Assembly (NCBI RefSeq): GCF_040412425.1
Contig: NC_089781.1
Span: forward strand, 50,061,227 to 50,125,226
DNA from: Macrobrachium rosenbergii
Taxonomy: Eukaryota > Arthropoda > Malacostraca > Decapoda > Palaemonidae
DNA: 64,000 bases
Direction of reading: 5' to 3'
The translations under genes were made by a program, and so were the position numbers. Shown in pieces: positions 1-10,440 of this stretch (its first letter is position 1; the number at the start of each line of letters is the position of its first letter). The notes beneath the pieces were generated by a model that saw only the letters and a list, made by a program, of their open reading frames with translations, made no database searches and had not been told where the DNA came from.

Positions 1-236
1 TACAATATAGATACAGTCTTGATGCCTGTGAATGAAGAAACATGTGATACACAATGTGTGACATTCGTATAAATACCATAAAGTAAAAATGATTAAAATG
101 CGTGACCTGGCACGTTTTAGGCGTGACTAATTGAGCTTGAAGAAAACGGGAAGTCACCAAAGAAAACAAGCTCAGCGGAGACTTAATTAATGGCGCCGCC
201 GAAACACTATCCTGGCGCCGATTTGGTGACTTTACA
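1..236 (-). repeat. Family A 3' LTR (partial)
   Basis: Nearly identical to 4671-4900 inside the 5' LTR, and ends in GGTGACTTTACA, which on the minus strand is the TGTAAAGTCACC start of the LTR. The rest of this LTR lies outside the window. Confidence 0.92.
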
Positions 237-256
237 AATACTCCCCCCCCAAGACG
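237..256 (-). other. Polypurine tract of family A copy 1
   Basis: A run of C on the plus strand (eight C at 243-250) is a G-rich polypurine tract on the coding strand immediately before the 3' LTR. This is where plus-strand DNA synthesis would be primed. Families C, D and the deletion derivative of A carry the same kind of G-run followed by AGTATT or AGTACT. Confidence 0.75.
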
Positions 257-469
257 AGGGACGCGTCTGATTAATCCCTGTACCTGCTGGGACGCTGAAG
301 GGTGCCGCGGCTCCTGAAGATAACTGAGGGGCCTCCCGCCTGTGAGGCTGCTGTTTGGGCGTTTCCTTCCTGGGGCGGCCGCGCCTGCGAAAAGTGAGGG
401 CGTGCTGGAGTGCGTTTGGGGCGGAAGGGGTGCTGCGTCGCTGCCGGGACTCTCCGACAGGAAGGCGGG

Positions 470-1500
470 CTTTAGCCGGTCTATGGAAACCCAGTCGTTC
501 TTGCCTGGGAGTGCCAGCTGGAACGCCTTGCTGTTCCGCTCCAGCACGCGGAAGGGTCCCCTGTAGGGCTTAGTTAGTGGTGGACGGACGGCGTCGACTC
601 TGACGAAGACGTGGGTGGCGGATGACAGCTGTGGCGGCATGAAGGTGGTTGCTTTGTCGATGTATGAGCGCCTGCAAGGGGCGAACTTGCCGCCACGCCG
701 CGGAGCCTCTGCAGAGATGGGGAGTGGCGTTCATCTGTCACGAGCTCTCCCGGCACCACGAGGGGTTCCCCATAGGTTTGTTCAGCTGCGGATGGGGTGC
801 CGTCGGCTCTGGGGGCGGTCCTCAACCCGAGGAGGACCCACGGCAGCTGATGTTTCCAGTCCTCGGCGGTGCAGCGGGCCATGAGGGATGACTTTAAGGA
901 CCTGTGGAACCGTTCAACCAGGCCGTTGGCCGCTGGGTTGTACGCTGTGGTGGTGTGGTGCGTGGTTCCCAGCAGTTGAGCCAGGGCAGACCACAACTCG
1001 GAGAGGAAAGCGGGGCCTGTCGGTTGTGATGTGGTCCGGGATGCCTTGGCGGCTAACCCAACTGGAGAGCAGGGCCTCAGCGCACGCGCTGGCGGTGGCT
1101 TCTTGCATGGGTGTGGCCGGGCCACCTCGTCGAACGGTCTACCACCGTCAGGAGGTATCTGGATCCGCCTGATGGGGAAGGCCCGACGACGTCGATGTGG
1201 ATGTGGCCGATACGCCCCTGGCTGTGGGAACTCGCCTACCCCCGACTGCGTGTGACGACCCACTTTACTGGTCTGGCACTGCAGGCACTGTTTTGCCCAG
1301 GCTGTGGCGTCCTTTTGCACCCGTGCCAGACGAACTTTTTTGAAAGCAGTTTGGCCGTGGTCCTGCCGGAGGGGTGAGAGGCCGTGAATGATGTCGAATA
1401 CCTGGCGGCGGCGTGAGGCTGGAACCAGAGGGCGGGCTGGCCTGTGCTGATGTCACAGAGCAGGCTGGGGCCTCCGGGGCGAGGGTCACGTCCCGCCACT
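470..1500 (-). pseudogene. Integrase region of pol (family A copy 1)
   Basis: Integrase inserts the reverse-transcribed DNA into the host genome. Seen here in order on the minus strand are an HHCC zinc region (about 1240-1420, with SHPSGRTTAKLL and later CLQCQTSK), a core with NPAANGLVERFHR containing the catalytic Glu (about 900-950), and a C-terminal GPF-type module ending in DWVSIDRLKPAF (about 475-560). The pieces lie in at least three reading frames. The part around the first two catalytic Asp residues is garbled, so the enzyme cannot be made intact. Confidence 0.85.
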
Positions 1501-1569
1501 TGAGGGATGTGATGGCGGTGCGGTATGCTGGGGTTTCTGGGTCAGCGCCTGTTCTCTGGCAAGGTCCTG

Positions 1570-1995
1570 GTAATCTACACAAGCTGCACTGCGTTCAACT
1601 CGACTCTGGAGAGGGCGTCTGCTACGGGATTTTTCTTGCCGGGAGGTACCTGACGGAACAGGTAAATTCGGCTATGGCTGAGAGGTGGCGCTGCTGTCTG
1701 GAAGACCATGCGTCCCCTGCTTCGTGAAGGCGTGAACCAGTGGCTGGTGGTCTGTGAAGATTGTGAAGGGCGTCCCTCCAGGAGGAACTTGAAGTGCCGA
1801 ACTGCGCGCGTACATCGCGCAGAGTTCCCTGTCGAAGGTGCTGTAGCGGGACTCTGCGGGACTGAACTTCTTGCTGAAGAAGGCGATGGGCTGGGGGCGC
1901 CGTTGATGATTTGCTCCAGAACAGCACCGCAGGCAACGTTACTGGCGTCTGTCGTCAGCTGGAGGGGAGCCTTGGGATCCTGGTGTGCCAAGGCG
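1570..1995 (-). pseudogene. RNase H region of pol (family A copy 1)
   Basis: RNase H degrades the RNA strand during reverse transcription. The start is marked by LTTDASNVACGAVLEQ near 1930-1975, where DAS holds the first catalytic acid. The end is marked by KKNPVADALSRVELN near 1590-1620. The middle is split by frameshifts. The region lies directly between reverse transcriptase and integrase, as expected for Ty3/Gypsy. Confidence 0.85.
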
Positions 1996-2014
1996 GTTGC
2001 CTTGTGAGGGCGGC

Positions 2015-2825
2015 CTTCGTCAGGAAAAGGCCTGCTGCTGGCTGGGTCCCCAAGACAGGGACTTCGGTTGACCTTTTAGGACTTCCGTCAGGGGCCGTGG
2101 TGTGCGCGATCCCGGGATGAACCGCCTGTAGAAGTTTACCATCCCAAGGAACTCCTGGACGGCCTTGATGGAGGTGGGTGTCGGGAACTTGGCTACGGCT
2201 GCCACTTTCGATGTAAGAGGGCGGACGCGCCTGTCGGAGACACCTCGTGACCCAGGAATTCTGCTTTCTGGACGCCGAAGGTACACTTGTCAAAACGGAC
2301 GACGAGGCCGTTTTCTTGGAGGCGCTGGAGGACTGCTTTGATGTGCCTCTGGTGTTCGCTGTGAGACCTGGAAAATATGAGAATGTCGTCGAATTTGAGC
2401 AGACGCAAATTTTAGGTCCCCAGGATGCTGTCCATGAGCCGCTGGAAGGTGGCCCCGGCGTTCCTCAGCCCGAAGGTGGAGAAGGCGAACACATAGGACC
2501 CGAAGGGCGTGATGATGGCTGTCTTTGGTATGTCCTCTGGCGCAACAGGTACCTGGAAATAAGATTTAAGAAGGTCCAATTTAGTGAATATTTTGGCCCC
2601 GTGAAAGGAGGCCGTGAGGTCTTGCATATTGGGTAGAGGGTAGTGGTCGGGCTCTGTTGCAATGTTGAGCCGCCTGTAGTCGCCGCAGGGTCTCCAGGAG
2701 CCGTCCGGTTTCTGCACCATGTGGAGGGGGAGGCCCATGGACTGGAGGCTTTCCTGCAGATGCCCATCTGTTCCATCTCCGCGAATGCTTTTTCGCCTCC
2801 TGAAGGCGCTGAGGGGGAAGCTCAT
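2015..2825 (-). pseudogene. Reverse transcriptase region of pol (family A copy 1)
   Basis: Copies element RNA into DNA. Clear motifs on the minus strand are WRPCGDYRRLN, FTKLDLLKSYFQVPV (motif A Asp present), FGLRNAGATFQRLMD, and a damaged motif B-C region where the usual YVDD reads KFDD (about 2385-2410). The connection domain follows with [15 protein letters not shown] frameshift after the FQRLMD motif separates palm halves. Both frameshift and motif damage point to a dead copy. Confidence 0.88.
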
Positions 2826-2852
2826 GAACTTAATTTGATGTGTCGGGGCCCT

Positions 2853-3451
2853 TTAGTCACTATATGGTGGTATATGCCGTGCTTGGCTGGGGCCCCGGGG
2901 ACTTGGCGGCTCGGGCTTAAATACCTCAGGGAACTCCGACAGAAGGTGTACATACTGGTGGGGGCGAGCGGCGCTGATGGTGGGTCTGGGTCCCGCCGTT
3001 AACGGGAGAGACCGGCAGGAGTCGGTATCGAGGAGGCGCTTGCGCCCCACGTCGACTAGCAGGCCGAAGTGCGCCAGAAAATCGGCCCCCAGGAGTGGGG
3101 TTCCTTTAATTGACGATGAAGTCCCAGGAGTAACTCTGGCCAAGGATGGAGATCGACAGGAGCCTGGTGCCGTGGGAGAGATGGGGTTCCGTTGGCGGCC
3201 GTCAGGAAAGCGGCGGGTCTGGTGTCTGGTTGCGGTCCTCTGGATGCTGGGAAGACCGACTTAAAGGCTCCTGTGTCGACCAGCATCATCCTGCCGGAGA
3301 CGGTGTCGCGGACGTAAAAACCTACTGTTTTTGAGGCCCTGGGTTCTTCGGCTGCCATGGCGGCCTGTCCTGCTGGCCGCCGCCACCCCCGTTTTTTGAA
3401 CGGTTGAACGAGCAGGGCGGCAGGCAGTTTCGGGCGTCCTTTCCGAACCAC
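2853..3451 (-). pseudogene. Aspartic protease and linker to RT (family A copy 1)
   Basis: Retroviral-type aspartic protease that would cut the polyprotein. The active-site motif LVDTGA is intact near 3270-3290. AANGTP and the C-terminal GADFLAHFGLLVD follow in a different frame (about 3080-3140), so one frameshift splits the domain. The linker to reverse transcriptase contains HQYVHLLSEFPEVFKPE, a typical start of the RT region. Confidence 0.85.
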
Positions 3452-4252
3452 TTGTGGTAGCGACAGAAGCCCGGGGACCTCCGTCTGCTGTGGTTCGGTG
3501 GACGTCTGTTGGCGATGGCGTTGACGGGCTGCTCGTCCTCTTCAGGCTGGACGGAGCTGACCGGCTGTGTGGCCGGTTTTAGCCGCTGTGAAGCCTTGAC
3601 GGAGTCTGTGAGGTGTTGTGCCGCCTCTATGAGGTCCTCGACAGGCATGGTGTAGGGGTGAGCGATCTGGTTGCGTACTTCCGGGAGGAGTTGGCGAAGG
3701 AAGATTTCCCGTATGAAGCTTATCTCCTGCCGCTTGTTTGTGCCACCCAAGACTGGTATTGACAGGAGATCTACGACCATGCCCTGCCGTCTCTTGGATT
3801 GAGGTCGTGGCGTGGATTATTGGCAAGGTCGATAGCACGGGCGGCCCGCTCGGCGATGGGCAGGGAGCAAGCTTCGAGGAGGAACTTTTTGTGGTGCTGT
3901 ATGTGAGGGTGTGTGTTTCGGTACTCGCGAGATGAGTTTTCTGTACACGTCCTCCGGAAGGGCGTTGAGCACTGTGTCGGCCTGTAGGATTTCGTCCGTG
4001 AGGTCCGCGATTCTGAAGTGGCTCTCCACCCTGCGCAGCCACATCGATGGGTTCCCCTGCGTAAACGGCGGCAGCTTTACGGTGAGGGCGGCCCGCGATT
4101 GTGTTGCCCGGCGGCCGTCGTGTTTGAGGGCGCTGGTGTGGAGTTGCGGGAGGGCCTCGATGCGGGGCGGGCGCGGCTGTGATGGGAGGTAGGTAAACCT
4201 CGGGTCCGCGGGGTCCGTTTAACTGCATGAAGGAGGGGATATCCGCGTCCAT
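3322..4252 (-). pseudogene. gag (family A copy 1)
   Basis: Capsid/nucleocapsid precursor. The likely start is ATG at 4252, opening MDADIP; the same start is found in the family A deletion derivative and in family B. The capsid part begins MWLRRVESHFRIADLTDE (about 3990-4044). The C-terminal zinc motif CRYHKWFGKDARNCLPPC (about 3410-3470) is the C/H-type gag finger typical of CsRn1-like elements rather than the common CCHC knuckle. The gene is spread over three frames. Confidence 0.85.
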
Positions 4253-4465
4253 GCTCGCTCCTTTGACCCCCTTACTGGAGTGGGGTACTCGCGTCGTACG
4301 CACTTTCGCGGCGTGTGGTTCCGCTAGTGACGCTGGTGGGGTACGACGACGAGAGTCAGCACGCTCAAACGCTGGTTACAGCGCCGTGTTTAGGCCGCTA
4401 AGAGCGTTTTGGAAAATCCTGGAGCCAAGACTGAGTCGCCGTGTGAGTCCGCTAATGGCTCCGGA

Positions 4466-4481
4466 TACTCCGGGGTCACCA
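4466..4481 (-). promoter_or_regulatory. tRNA-Trp-like primer binding site (family A)
   Basis: On the minus strand TGGTGACCCCGGAGTA lies one base after the end of the 5' LTR. The first 11 bases match the complement of an arthropod tRNA-Trp 3' end, the primer used by CsRn1-group elements. The tRNA assignment comes from knowledge of the group. Confidence 0.75.
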
Positions 4482-4482
4482 C

Positions 4483-4900
4483 TGTAAGGTGTCAAAGAAA
4501 CGAGCAGGTAAAAGTTACTGCTACTTTATTACAGATCCAGGCAGCTTATATTGCGGCGACTGACGCCGGGCCGTGAGAGACAATGGAATTGACTGTGACC
4601 TGAGGTCGAAACAATAAACAATAATATGCAGTGAACGAGTACAAATTACAATACAAAACATACAGAGCTACAATATAGATACAGTCTTGATGCCTGTGAA
4701 TGAAGAAACATGTGATACACAATGTGTGACATTCGTATAAATACCATAAAGTAAAAATGATTAAAAATGCGTGACCTGGCACGTTTTAGGCGTGACTAAT
4801 TGAGCTTGAAGAAAACGGGAAGTCACCAAAGAAAACAAGCTCAGCGGAGACTTAATTAATGGCGCCAAAAACACTATCCTGGCGCCGATTTGGTGACTTT
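4483..4900 (-). repeat. Family A 5' LTR
   Basis: 418-bp LTR containing, in transcription order, a GACCTCAGGTC palindrome (4597-4607), a TATAAG box about 46 bp downstream (4546-4551), an AATAAA polyadenylation signal near 4525 and the CTTACA end. The outer end lacks the last three bases seen in the 3' LTR (ACA on plus) and joins the satellite at 4901. Confidence 0.9.
4597..4607. promoter_or_regulatory. LTR promoter palindrome GACCTCAGGTC (family A)
   Basis: An 11-bp perfect palindrome around a central base, upstream of the TATA box. The identical 11-mer occurs at 26098-26108, 27327-27337 and 37138-37148 (family A), 7416-7426 (family B) and 18076-18086 (family C). It resembles two outward-facing AGGTCA nuclear-receptor half sites one base apart; receptor binding is a guess. 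Confidence 0.5.
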
Positions 4901-7105
4901 GAGAAAAAGGAGATACAGAAGGTGTATGGTAAGAATTAGAATGAAATTATAATTTGAGAAAAAGGGAAGATTCAGGTGTATGGTAAGAATTAGATTGAAT
5001 TATAATTTGAGAAAAAGGGAGATACAAAAGGTGTATGGTAAGAATGAGATTGAATTGCAATCTGAGAAAAAGGGGAGATACAGAAGGTGTGTGGTAAGAA
5101 TAAGACTGAATTATAATTTGATAAAAAGGGAGATACAGAAGGTGTATGGTAAGAATTAGATGGAATTATAATTTGGGAAAAAGGGAAATACAGAAGGTGT
5201 ATGGTAACAATCAGATTGAATTATAATTTGGGAAAAAGGGAAATACAGAAGGTGTATGGTGAGAATTAGATTGAATTATAATTTGAGAAAAAGGGAGATA
5301 CAGAAAATGAATGGTAAGAATTAGATTGATTTATAATTTTGGAAAAAGGGAGATATAGGAGTATGGTAAGAATTATATTGAATTATAATTTGAGAAAAAG
5401 AGAGATACAGAAGGTGTATGGTAAGAATTAGATTGAATTATAAGTTGATTAAAAGGGAGATACAGAAGGTGTATGGTAAGAATTAGATTGAATTATAATT
5501 TGGGAAAAAGGGAGATACAGAAGTTGTATGGTAAGAATTAGACTGAATTATAATTTGGGAAAAAGGGAGATACAGAATTTGTATGGTATGAATTAGAGTG
5601 AATTATAATTTGAGGAAAAGGGAGATACAGAAGGTGTTTGGTAACGATTAGATTGAATTATAATTTGAGCAAAAGGGAGATAGAGACTGTGTATGGTAAG
5701 AATTTGATTGAATTATAATTTGAGAAAAAGGGGAGATACAGGTGTATGCTAAGAATTAGATCGAATTATAATTTAAGCAAAAGGGAGATACAGAAGGTGT
5801 ATGGTAAGAATTAGATAGAATTATAATTTGAGCAAAAGAGGTATGGTAATAATTAGATTGAATTATAATTTGAGAAAAAGGGAGATGCAGAAGGTGTATG
5901 GTAAGAATTAGATTGAATTATAATTTGAGGAAAAGGGGCGATACAGAAGGTGTATGGTAAGAATTAGATTGAATTATAATTTGAGAAAAAAAGGAGATAC
6001 AGAATGTATGGTAAGAATTAGATTGAATGATAATTTGAGCAAAAGAGAGATATAGAAGGTGTATGGCAAGAAATAGATTGAATTGAAATTTGGGAAAAGG
6101 AGATACAGAAGGTGTATGGAAAGAATTAGATTGAATTATAATTTGAGCAAAAAGGGAAATACAGAAGGTATATGGTAAGAATGAGATTGAATTATAATCT
6201 GAGCAAAAGTGAGATACAAAAGGTTTATGGTAAGAATTAGACTGAATTATAATTTGAGAAAAAGGGGGATACAGAAGGTGTATGGTAAGAATAAGATTGA
6301 ATTATAATTTGAGAAAAAGGAGATACAAAAGGTGTATGGTAAGAATAAGATTGAATTATAATTTGAGAAAAGGGAGATACAGAAGGTGTATGGTAAGAAT
6401 AAGATTGAATTATAATTTGAGAAAAAGGGAGATACAGAAGGTGTATGGTGAGAATTAGACTGAATTATAATTTCGGAAAAAGGGAGATACAGGTGTATGG
6501 TAAGAATTAGATTGAATTATAATTTGAGGAAGAGGGGAGATGCATACGGTGTATGGTAAGAATTAGATTGAATTATAATTTGAGGAAAAGGGGAGTACAG
6601 AAGGTTTATGGTAAGAATTAGATTGAATTATAATTTGAGAAAAAGGGGAGATTCAGACGGTGTATGGTAAGAATTAGATTGAATTATAATTTGAGGAAAA
6701 GGGGAGTACAGAAGGTGTATGGTAAGAATTAGATTGAATTATAATTTGAGAAAAGGGAGATACAGAAGGTGTATGGTAAGAATGAGATTGAATTATAATT
6801 TGAGACAAACGGGGATACAGGTGTATGGTAAGAATTAGATTGAATTATAATTCTGGAAAAATGGAGATGCTGAAGAGGTATGGTAAGAATTAGATTGAAT
6901 TAAAATTTGAGAAAAAGGGAGATACAGGTGTATGGTAAGAATTAGATTAAGTCATAATTTTGGAAAAAGGGAGATACAGAATGTGTATGGTAAGAATTAG
7001 ATTGAATTATAATTAGGGAAAAAGGGAGATACAGAAGGTGTATGTTAAGCTTTGAATTATAATTTGAGAAGAAAGGAGATACAGAAGGTGCATGGTAAGA
7101 ATTAG
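4901..7105. repeat. 55-bp satellite array, about 40 copies
   Basis: Tandem array with a consensus unit near 55 bp built on the core GTGTATGGTAAGAATTAG followed by an AT-rich half and a GAGAAAAAGGGAGATACAG half. Units vary by substitutions and short indels, for example several lack part of the AGATACAGAAG segment. It contains no open reading frame. It is bounded by an LTR on each side: family A ends at 4900 and family B begins at 7106. Confidence 0.95.
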
Positions 7106-7490
7106 TGTGAAAGAGGTGCGAAATAATGAGCAGGGAGACAAGTACTGGTGATTTATTGATGAAAACTCGCTGCTCATAAAGCAGGATGCGGACATCTGCG
7201 TAGTTCGCCGAGACCGCTGGTACAAAGATTTACAGGTGACCTGAGATTAAACTAGTTCCTTAAAAAAGACGACAGGTTCATACAGAGAACATAGTGATAA
7301 ACAATGTCTGACATCCGAAATAAATAACATGTTACTTGAACATAATACATGACTGCTTAGAAAGACAACACATACACATAGTTTACAATTATGATGATAA
7401 ATATATATTCTGCCCGACCTCAGGTCGTGGAAAGGCACCACAGAAAACAGGATGTTCTCCACAGAGAATGTGTTGAGCTGGGACTTTACA
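7106..7490 (-). repeat. Family B 3' LTR
   Basis: On the minus strand it begins TGTAAAGTCCC and ends TTTCACA, giving TG...CA termini. The outer end meets the satellite exactly at 7105/7106. It holds GACCTCAGGTC (7416-7426) with an A/T-rich TATA-like stretch 7 bp downstream (about 7398-7409). Confidence 0.85.
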
Positions 7491-7699
7491 ATACTCCCCT
7501 CTCCAAAGACAGAGGTAATGTCTGATAGAACCAGGTATCTGCTGGGGCGACGAAGGGGCCTCTTTTCAATGTCAACTGGAGAGGTTGGTCGGCTTCCCCA
7601 ATGTCCTCTGCAGTGGTTTGTTGGGGTGCCTTTCAGCAAGTTTCTGGGTTTTCCGGGGACGCCCTTGTCTTCTTCCTGCAACCGGGGTTGTTTGAGGGG

Positions 7700-8830
7700 C
7701 TGCCGTATCCTGCAGGAGATCTTGGGGTCCGCCTTCATTGCCCCCCTCCAGGAATGCGGGTTTAAGACGATCTATTGACACTCAGTCTTCCCGCCCATGG
7801 ATGGATATTCGGAATGCCTTCTTGTTCCTTTCCAGTACAAGGATAGGTCCCCTGTAGGGCCTAGTCAAGGGTAGGAGTACGGCGTCATCCCTGACGAAGA
7901 CGTGGGTGGAGGAGGACAGCCTGGGGGGCATGAAGGGGGACGTCCTGTCGGTGAATGTCTTTTGGCAGGGGGCGAACTTTCCAACTCTGTCTCGGAGCCT
8001 CTGCATTCCTATGTCGTCCCTGTTCTCTGCGACGAGTTCTTCTGGGACTACTAGAGTCTCCCTGTTGACTTTTTCCGCTGAGGAGGGGGGTCGCCGTTGG
8101 CTCTGGGGGTGGTCCTCAACCCGAGGAGGACCCAGGGCAGCTGGCACTTCCAGTTTTCAGAGGAGCAACGATCCATGAGGGACGCCTTCAGAGACCTGCG
8201 GAACCTTTCCACCATTCCGTTGGCTGCAGGGTTGTAGGCAGTGGTGAGTGGTCCCCATTAGACATGCAAGGGCAGTCCACAGCTCGGACAGGAAAGCTGG
8301 TCTCCAGCTGGAGAGGAGCGGGACACCAACCGGCTGATCCATGCATTGGAGGTGGCTTCTTCCATGGGCATGGCTTTGGGCCACCTGGTGGAGTGGTCGA
8401 CGACTGTCAGTAGGTATCTGGGTCCTCCTGATGGGGAAGAGGTCCCACTACGTCAACGTGGATGTGCCCAAAGCGCCTCTTTGGCTGGGGAATTTGCCCA
8501 CTCCCGATTCGGGTGTGCCACCCCACTTTACTTGTCTGACACTGCATACACTGCCTTGCCCAGGCCGTCGCGTCTTTCCACATGCCATGCCAGACGAACT
8601 TCTCCATCAGCAGTCTGGCTGTTGCCCTTCCAGAGGGGTGGGATAGGCTGCGGATGACATCAAAGTCCAGCCGACATCTGGAGGTGGGCACCAGGGGGCG
8701 GGGGCGTCTGGTACTAACATCGCTTAGTAATGTTGATCCTCCTGAGCTGGAGGGCACATCCTTCCACTTTAGTGATGTGACGGCTGTACGGTAGGCTGGG
8801 GTCTCAGGGTCAGCAGCCTGTTCGCGGTCG
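7700..8830 (-). pseudogene. Integrase region of pol (family B)
   Basis: DNA integration enzyme. The HHCC zinc region is well kept (about 8520-8640: SHPSGRATARLLMEKF and CMQCQTSK), followed by the first catalytic Asp in HIHVDVVGPLPHQ (about 8430). The middle core is frameshifted (about 8160-8380). The C-terminal part has RPYRGPILVLERNKKAFRI (about 7810-7870), a GPY/F-type module. RNase H and the zinc region share one 222-residue open frame (8407-9075). Confidence 0.85.
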
Positions 8831-9240
8831 AGGTCCTCATAGTTGATCCCGAGCTGTACTGAGTTGATCTCGATCCTCGAGAGGATGTCAGCTACTGGGT
8901 TCTTCCTGCCAGGGAGGTATTTGATGGTGCAGGTGAACTCTGCGTTGGCCGCGAGGTGCCGCTGCTGCCTAGAGAACCATGCATCCCCCAGCTTCATGAA
9001 GGTGTGGACCAGCAGCTGGTGGTCGGTCCAAAGACAGTGAAGGGCGTCCTCTCCAGGAGGAACTTGAAGTGCCAAAGATGTACCGCCTGATAGGCTGCGA
9101 AGAGTTCCCAGTCAAAGGTGCTGTAGAGGACTTGGTGGGGTTTAGCCATCCTACTGAAGAAGGCGATGAGCTGAGGGTCCCCTGATGACTTACTCCAGGA
9201 CAGCTCCGCAGGCAGAGTGACATTGCTGGCGTCCGTCATC
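8830..9240 (-). pseudogene. RNase H region of pol (family B)
   Basis: Starts with MTDASNV near 9220-9240 and passes through KPHQVLYSTFDWELFAAYQAV (about 9100-9160) to GRKNPVADILSRIEIN (about 8860-8900). A frameshift lies near 9040-9075. It sits between RT and integrase and degrades RNA in RNA/DNA hybrids. Confidence 0.82.
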
Positions 9241-9960
9241 AGCTGGAGGGGAGCACTGGACGTCCCCAGGACTGAGGACCTCCGTCACGGGGGCCATGGT
9301 GTGAGCAATCCCAGTATGAATCTTCTGTAGTAGTTGACCATCCCAAGGAATTCTTTGGAAAATACGACGCCCTGATGGAGGTAGGGGTGGGGAACTTCTG
9401 ATGGCTTTGGCCTTCGATGACATTGAGTGGACGCCCTCTGGGGATATCTCGTGGCCCAGGAACTCCACCTTTCGATGCGGAAGGTGCAATTGTCAAACCT
9501 GACAACAAACCACACAAGTGCCTCAGGATCTGGAAAAGATTAGGATATCGTCAACGTAGCAGACGCAGAAGTCCAGGTCTCCCAGGATGCTGTCCATCAA
9601 CCTCTGGAAGGTCGCACCCGTGTTCCTCAGGCCGAAGGTGGAGAAGGCAAAAGACATAGGACCCAAAAGGCATGACGATGGCAGTTTTGGGGATGTCCTC
9701 CAGCGCTACTGGTACCTGCATGTTTGGCATGGGGTAGTGGTCGGGCTCTGTTGCAAATATTCAGCCACCTGTAGTCACCACAGGACCTCCAGGTGCCAGT
9801 CCGGTTTCTGCACCATGAAGAGGGTAGGCCCATGGGCTGGGAGCCTTTCTGCATATGCCCATTCTTTCCATCTGCGCTGTGGGGAAGCCGTCGAACCTTG
9901 CATGCGTCGGGGACCTTCGTCTTGATGTAGTGGTGTATCCTGTGATTGGCAGGAGTCCCG
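9240..9960 (-). pseudogene. Reverse transcriptase region of pol (family B)
   Basis: The catalytic box CYVDDIL is intact at about 9545-9575, unlike in family A copy 1. Upstream TGTWRSCGDYRWLN (about 9770-9810) marks the fingers domain. The segment holding motif A is missing or shortened: the text jumps from the DHY-LPHAKH region to the PKTAIVMPF region, so about 25 codons appear deleted. Several frameshifts follow the YVDD box. Confidence 0.82.
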
Positions 9961-10440
9961 GCATCTGGTGGAGCTCAGGTTTGAAGACCTCCAGGAACTC
10001 CTTCAGGAGGAACCATACTGATGGGGCGGACGACGGAACAGATGGTGGGCTTCCTGGGGCCTGGCAACAAGGGCAGGGACTGGCAGGACTGGGTGTCCAG
10101 CAGGCGTTTGCGGCCGACGTCAACTGCCAGTCTGAAGAGGGCGAGGAAGTCTGCCCCCAGGAGTGGGGTTCTGACGTCCGCAATGATGAATTCCCAGCTG
10201 TACCTCTGGCCAAGGATAGAGATCGACAGGAGCTTGGTGCCGTAGGAGAGGATGGGGGACCTGTTTGCGGCCGTCAGGGAGGCAGTTGGGTCTGACGGGC
10301 GTCTGCAGTCCTCTCCTGAAGGCGGAAACACTGAATGCATGGTTCCAGTGTCGACCAACATCATCCTGCCAGAGATTGCATCGCGGATCTAGAACCCTAA
10401 TGGTAAGGGGCCTCTGAGTGTTTTTGCTGCTGCTGCCATG
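9960..10440 (-). pseudogene. Aspartic protease and linker (family B)
   Basis: MMLVDTGTMHSVFPPS (about 10320-10364) carries the intact D-T-G active site. LTAANRSPILSYG and the C-terminal LLGADFLALFRLAVDVG follow in the same 129-residue open frame (9975-10364), so the protease domain is complete apart from its start. It would process Gag-Pol. Confidence 0.85.

Larger units (their letters stand above)
1..4900 (-). mobile_element. CsRn1-like Ty3/Gypsy retrotransposon, family A copy 1
   Basis: Minus-strand LTR retrotransposon. In transcription order it has a 5' LTR (4483-4900), a tRNA-Trp-like primer site (4466-4481), gag, protease, reverse transcriptase, RNase H, integrase, a purine tract (237-256) and a 3' LTR cut by the window start (1-236). 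Assignment to the CsRn1 group rests on the primer-site match to the tRNA-Trp 3' end (TGGTGACCCCG), the unusual C/H zinc motif in gag and the overall protein pattern. All genes are broken by frameshifts and the RT YVDD motif is damaged. The 5' LTR meets the 55-bp satellite directly. Other copies of the family lie at 25802-35224 and 36955-37457. Confidence 0.9.

Noticed and set aside
7247..7738. 163-residue minus-strand frame across the family B LTR
   Set aside because: Only the first part is the pol tail; the rest runs through LTR sequence without a domain.
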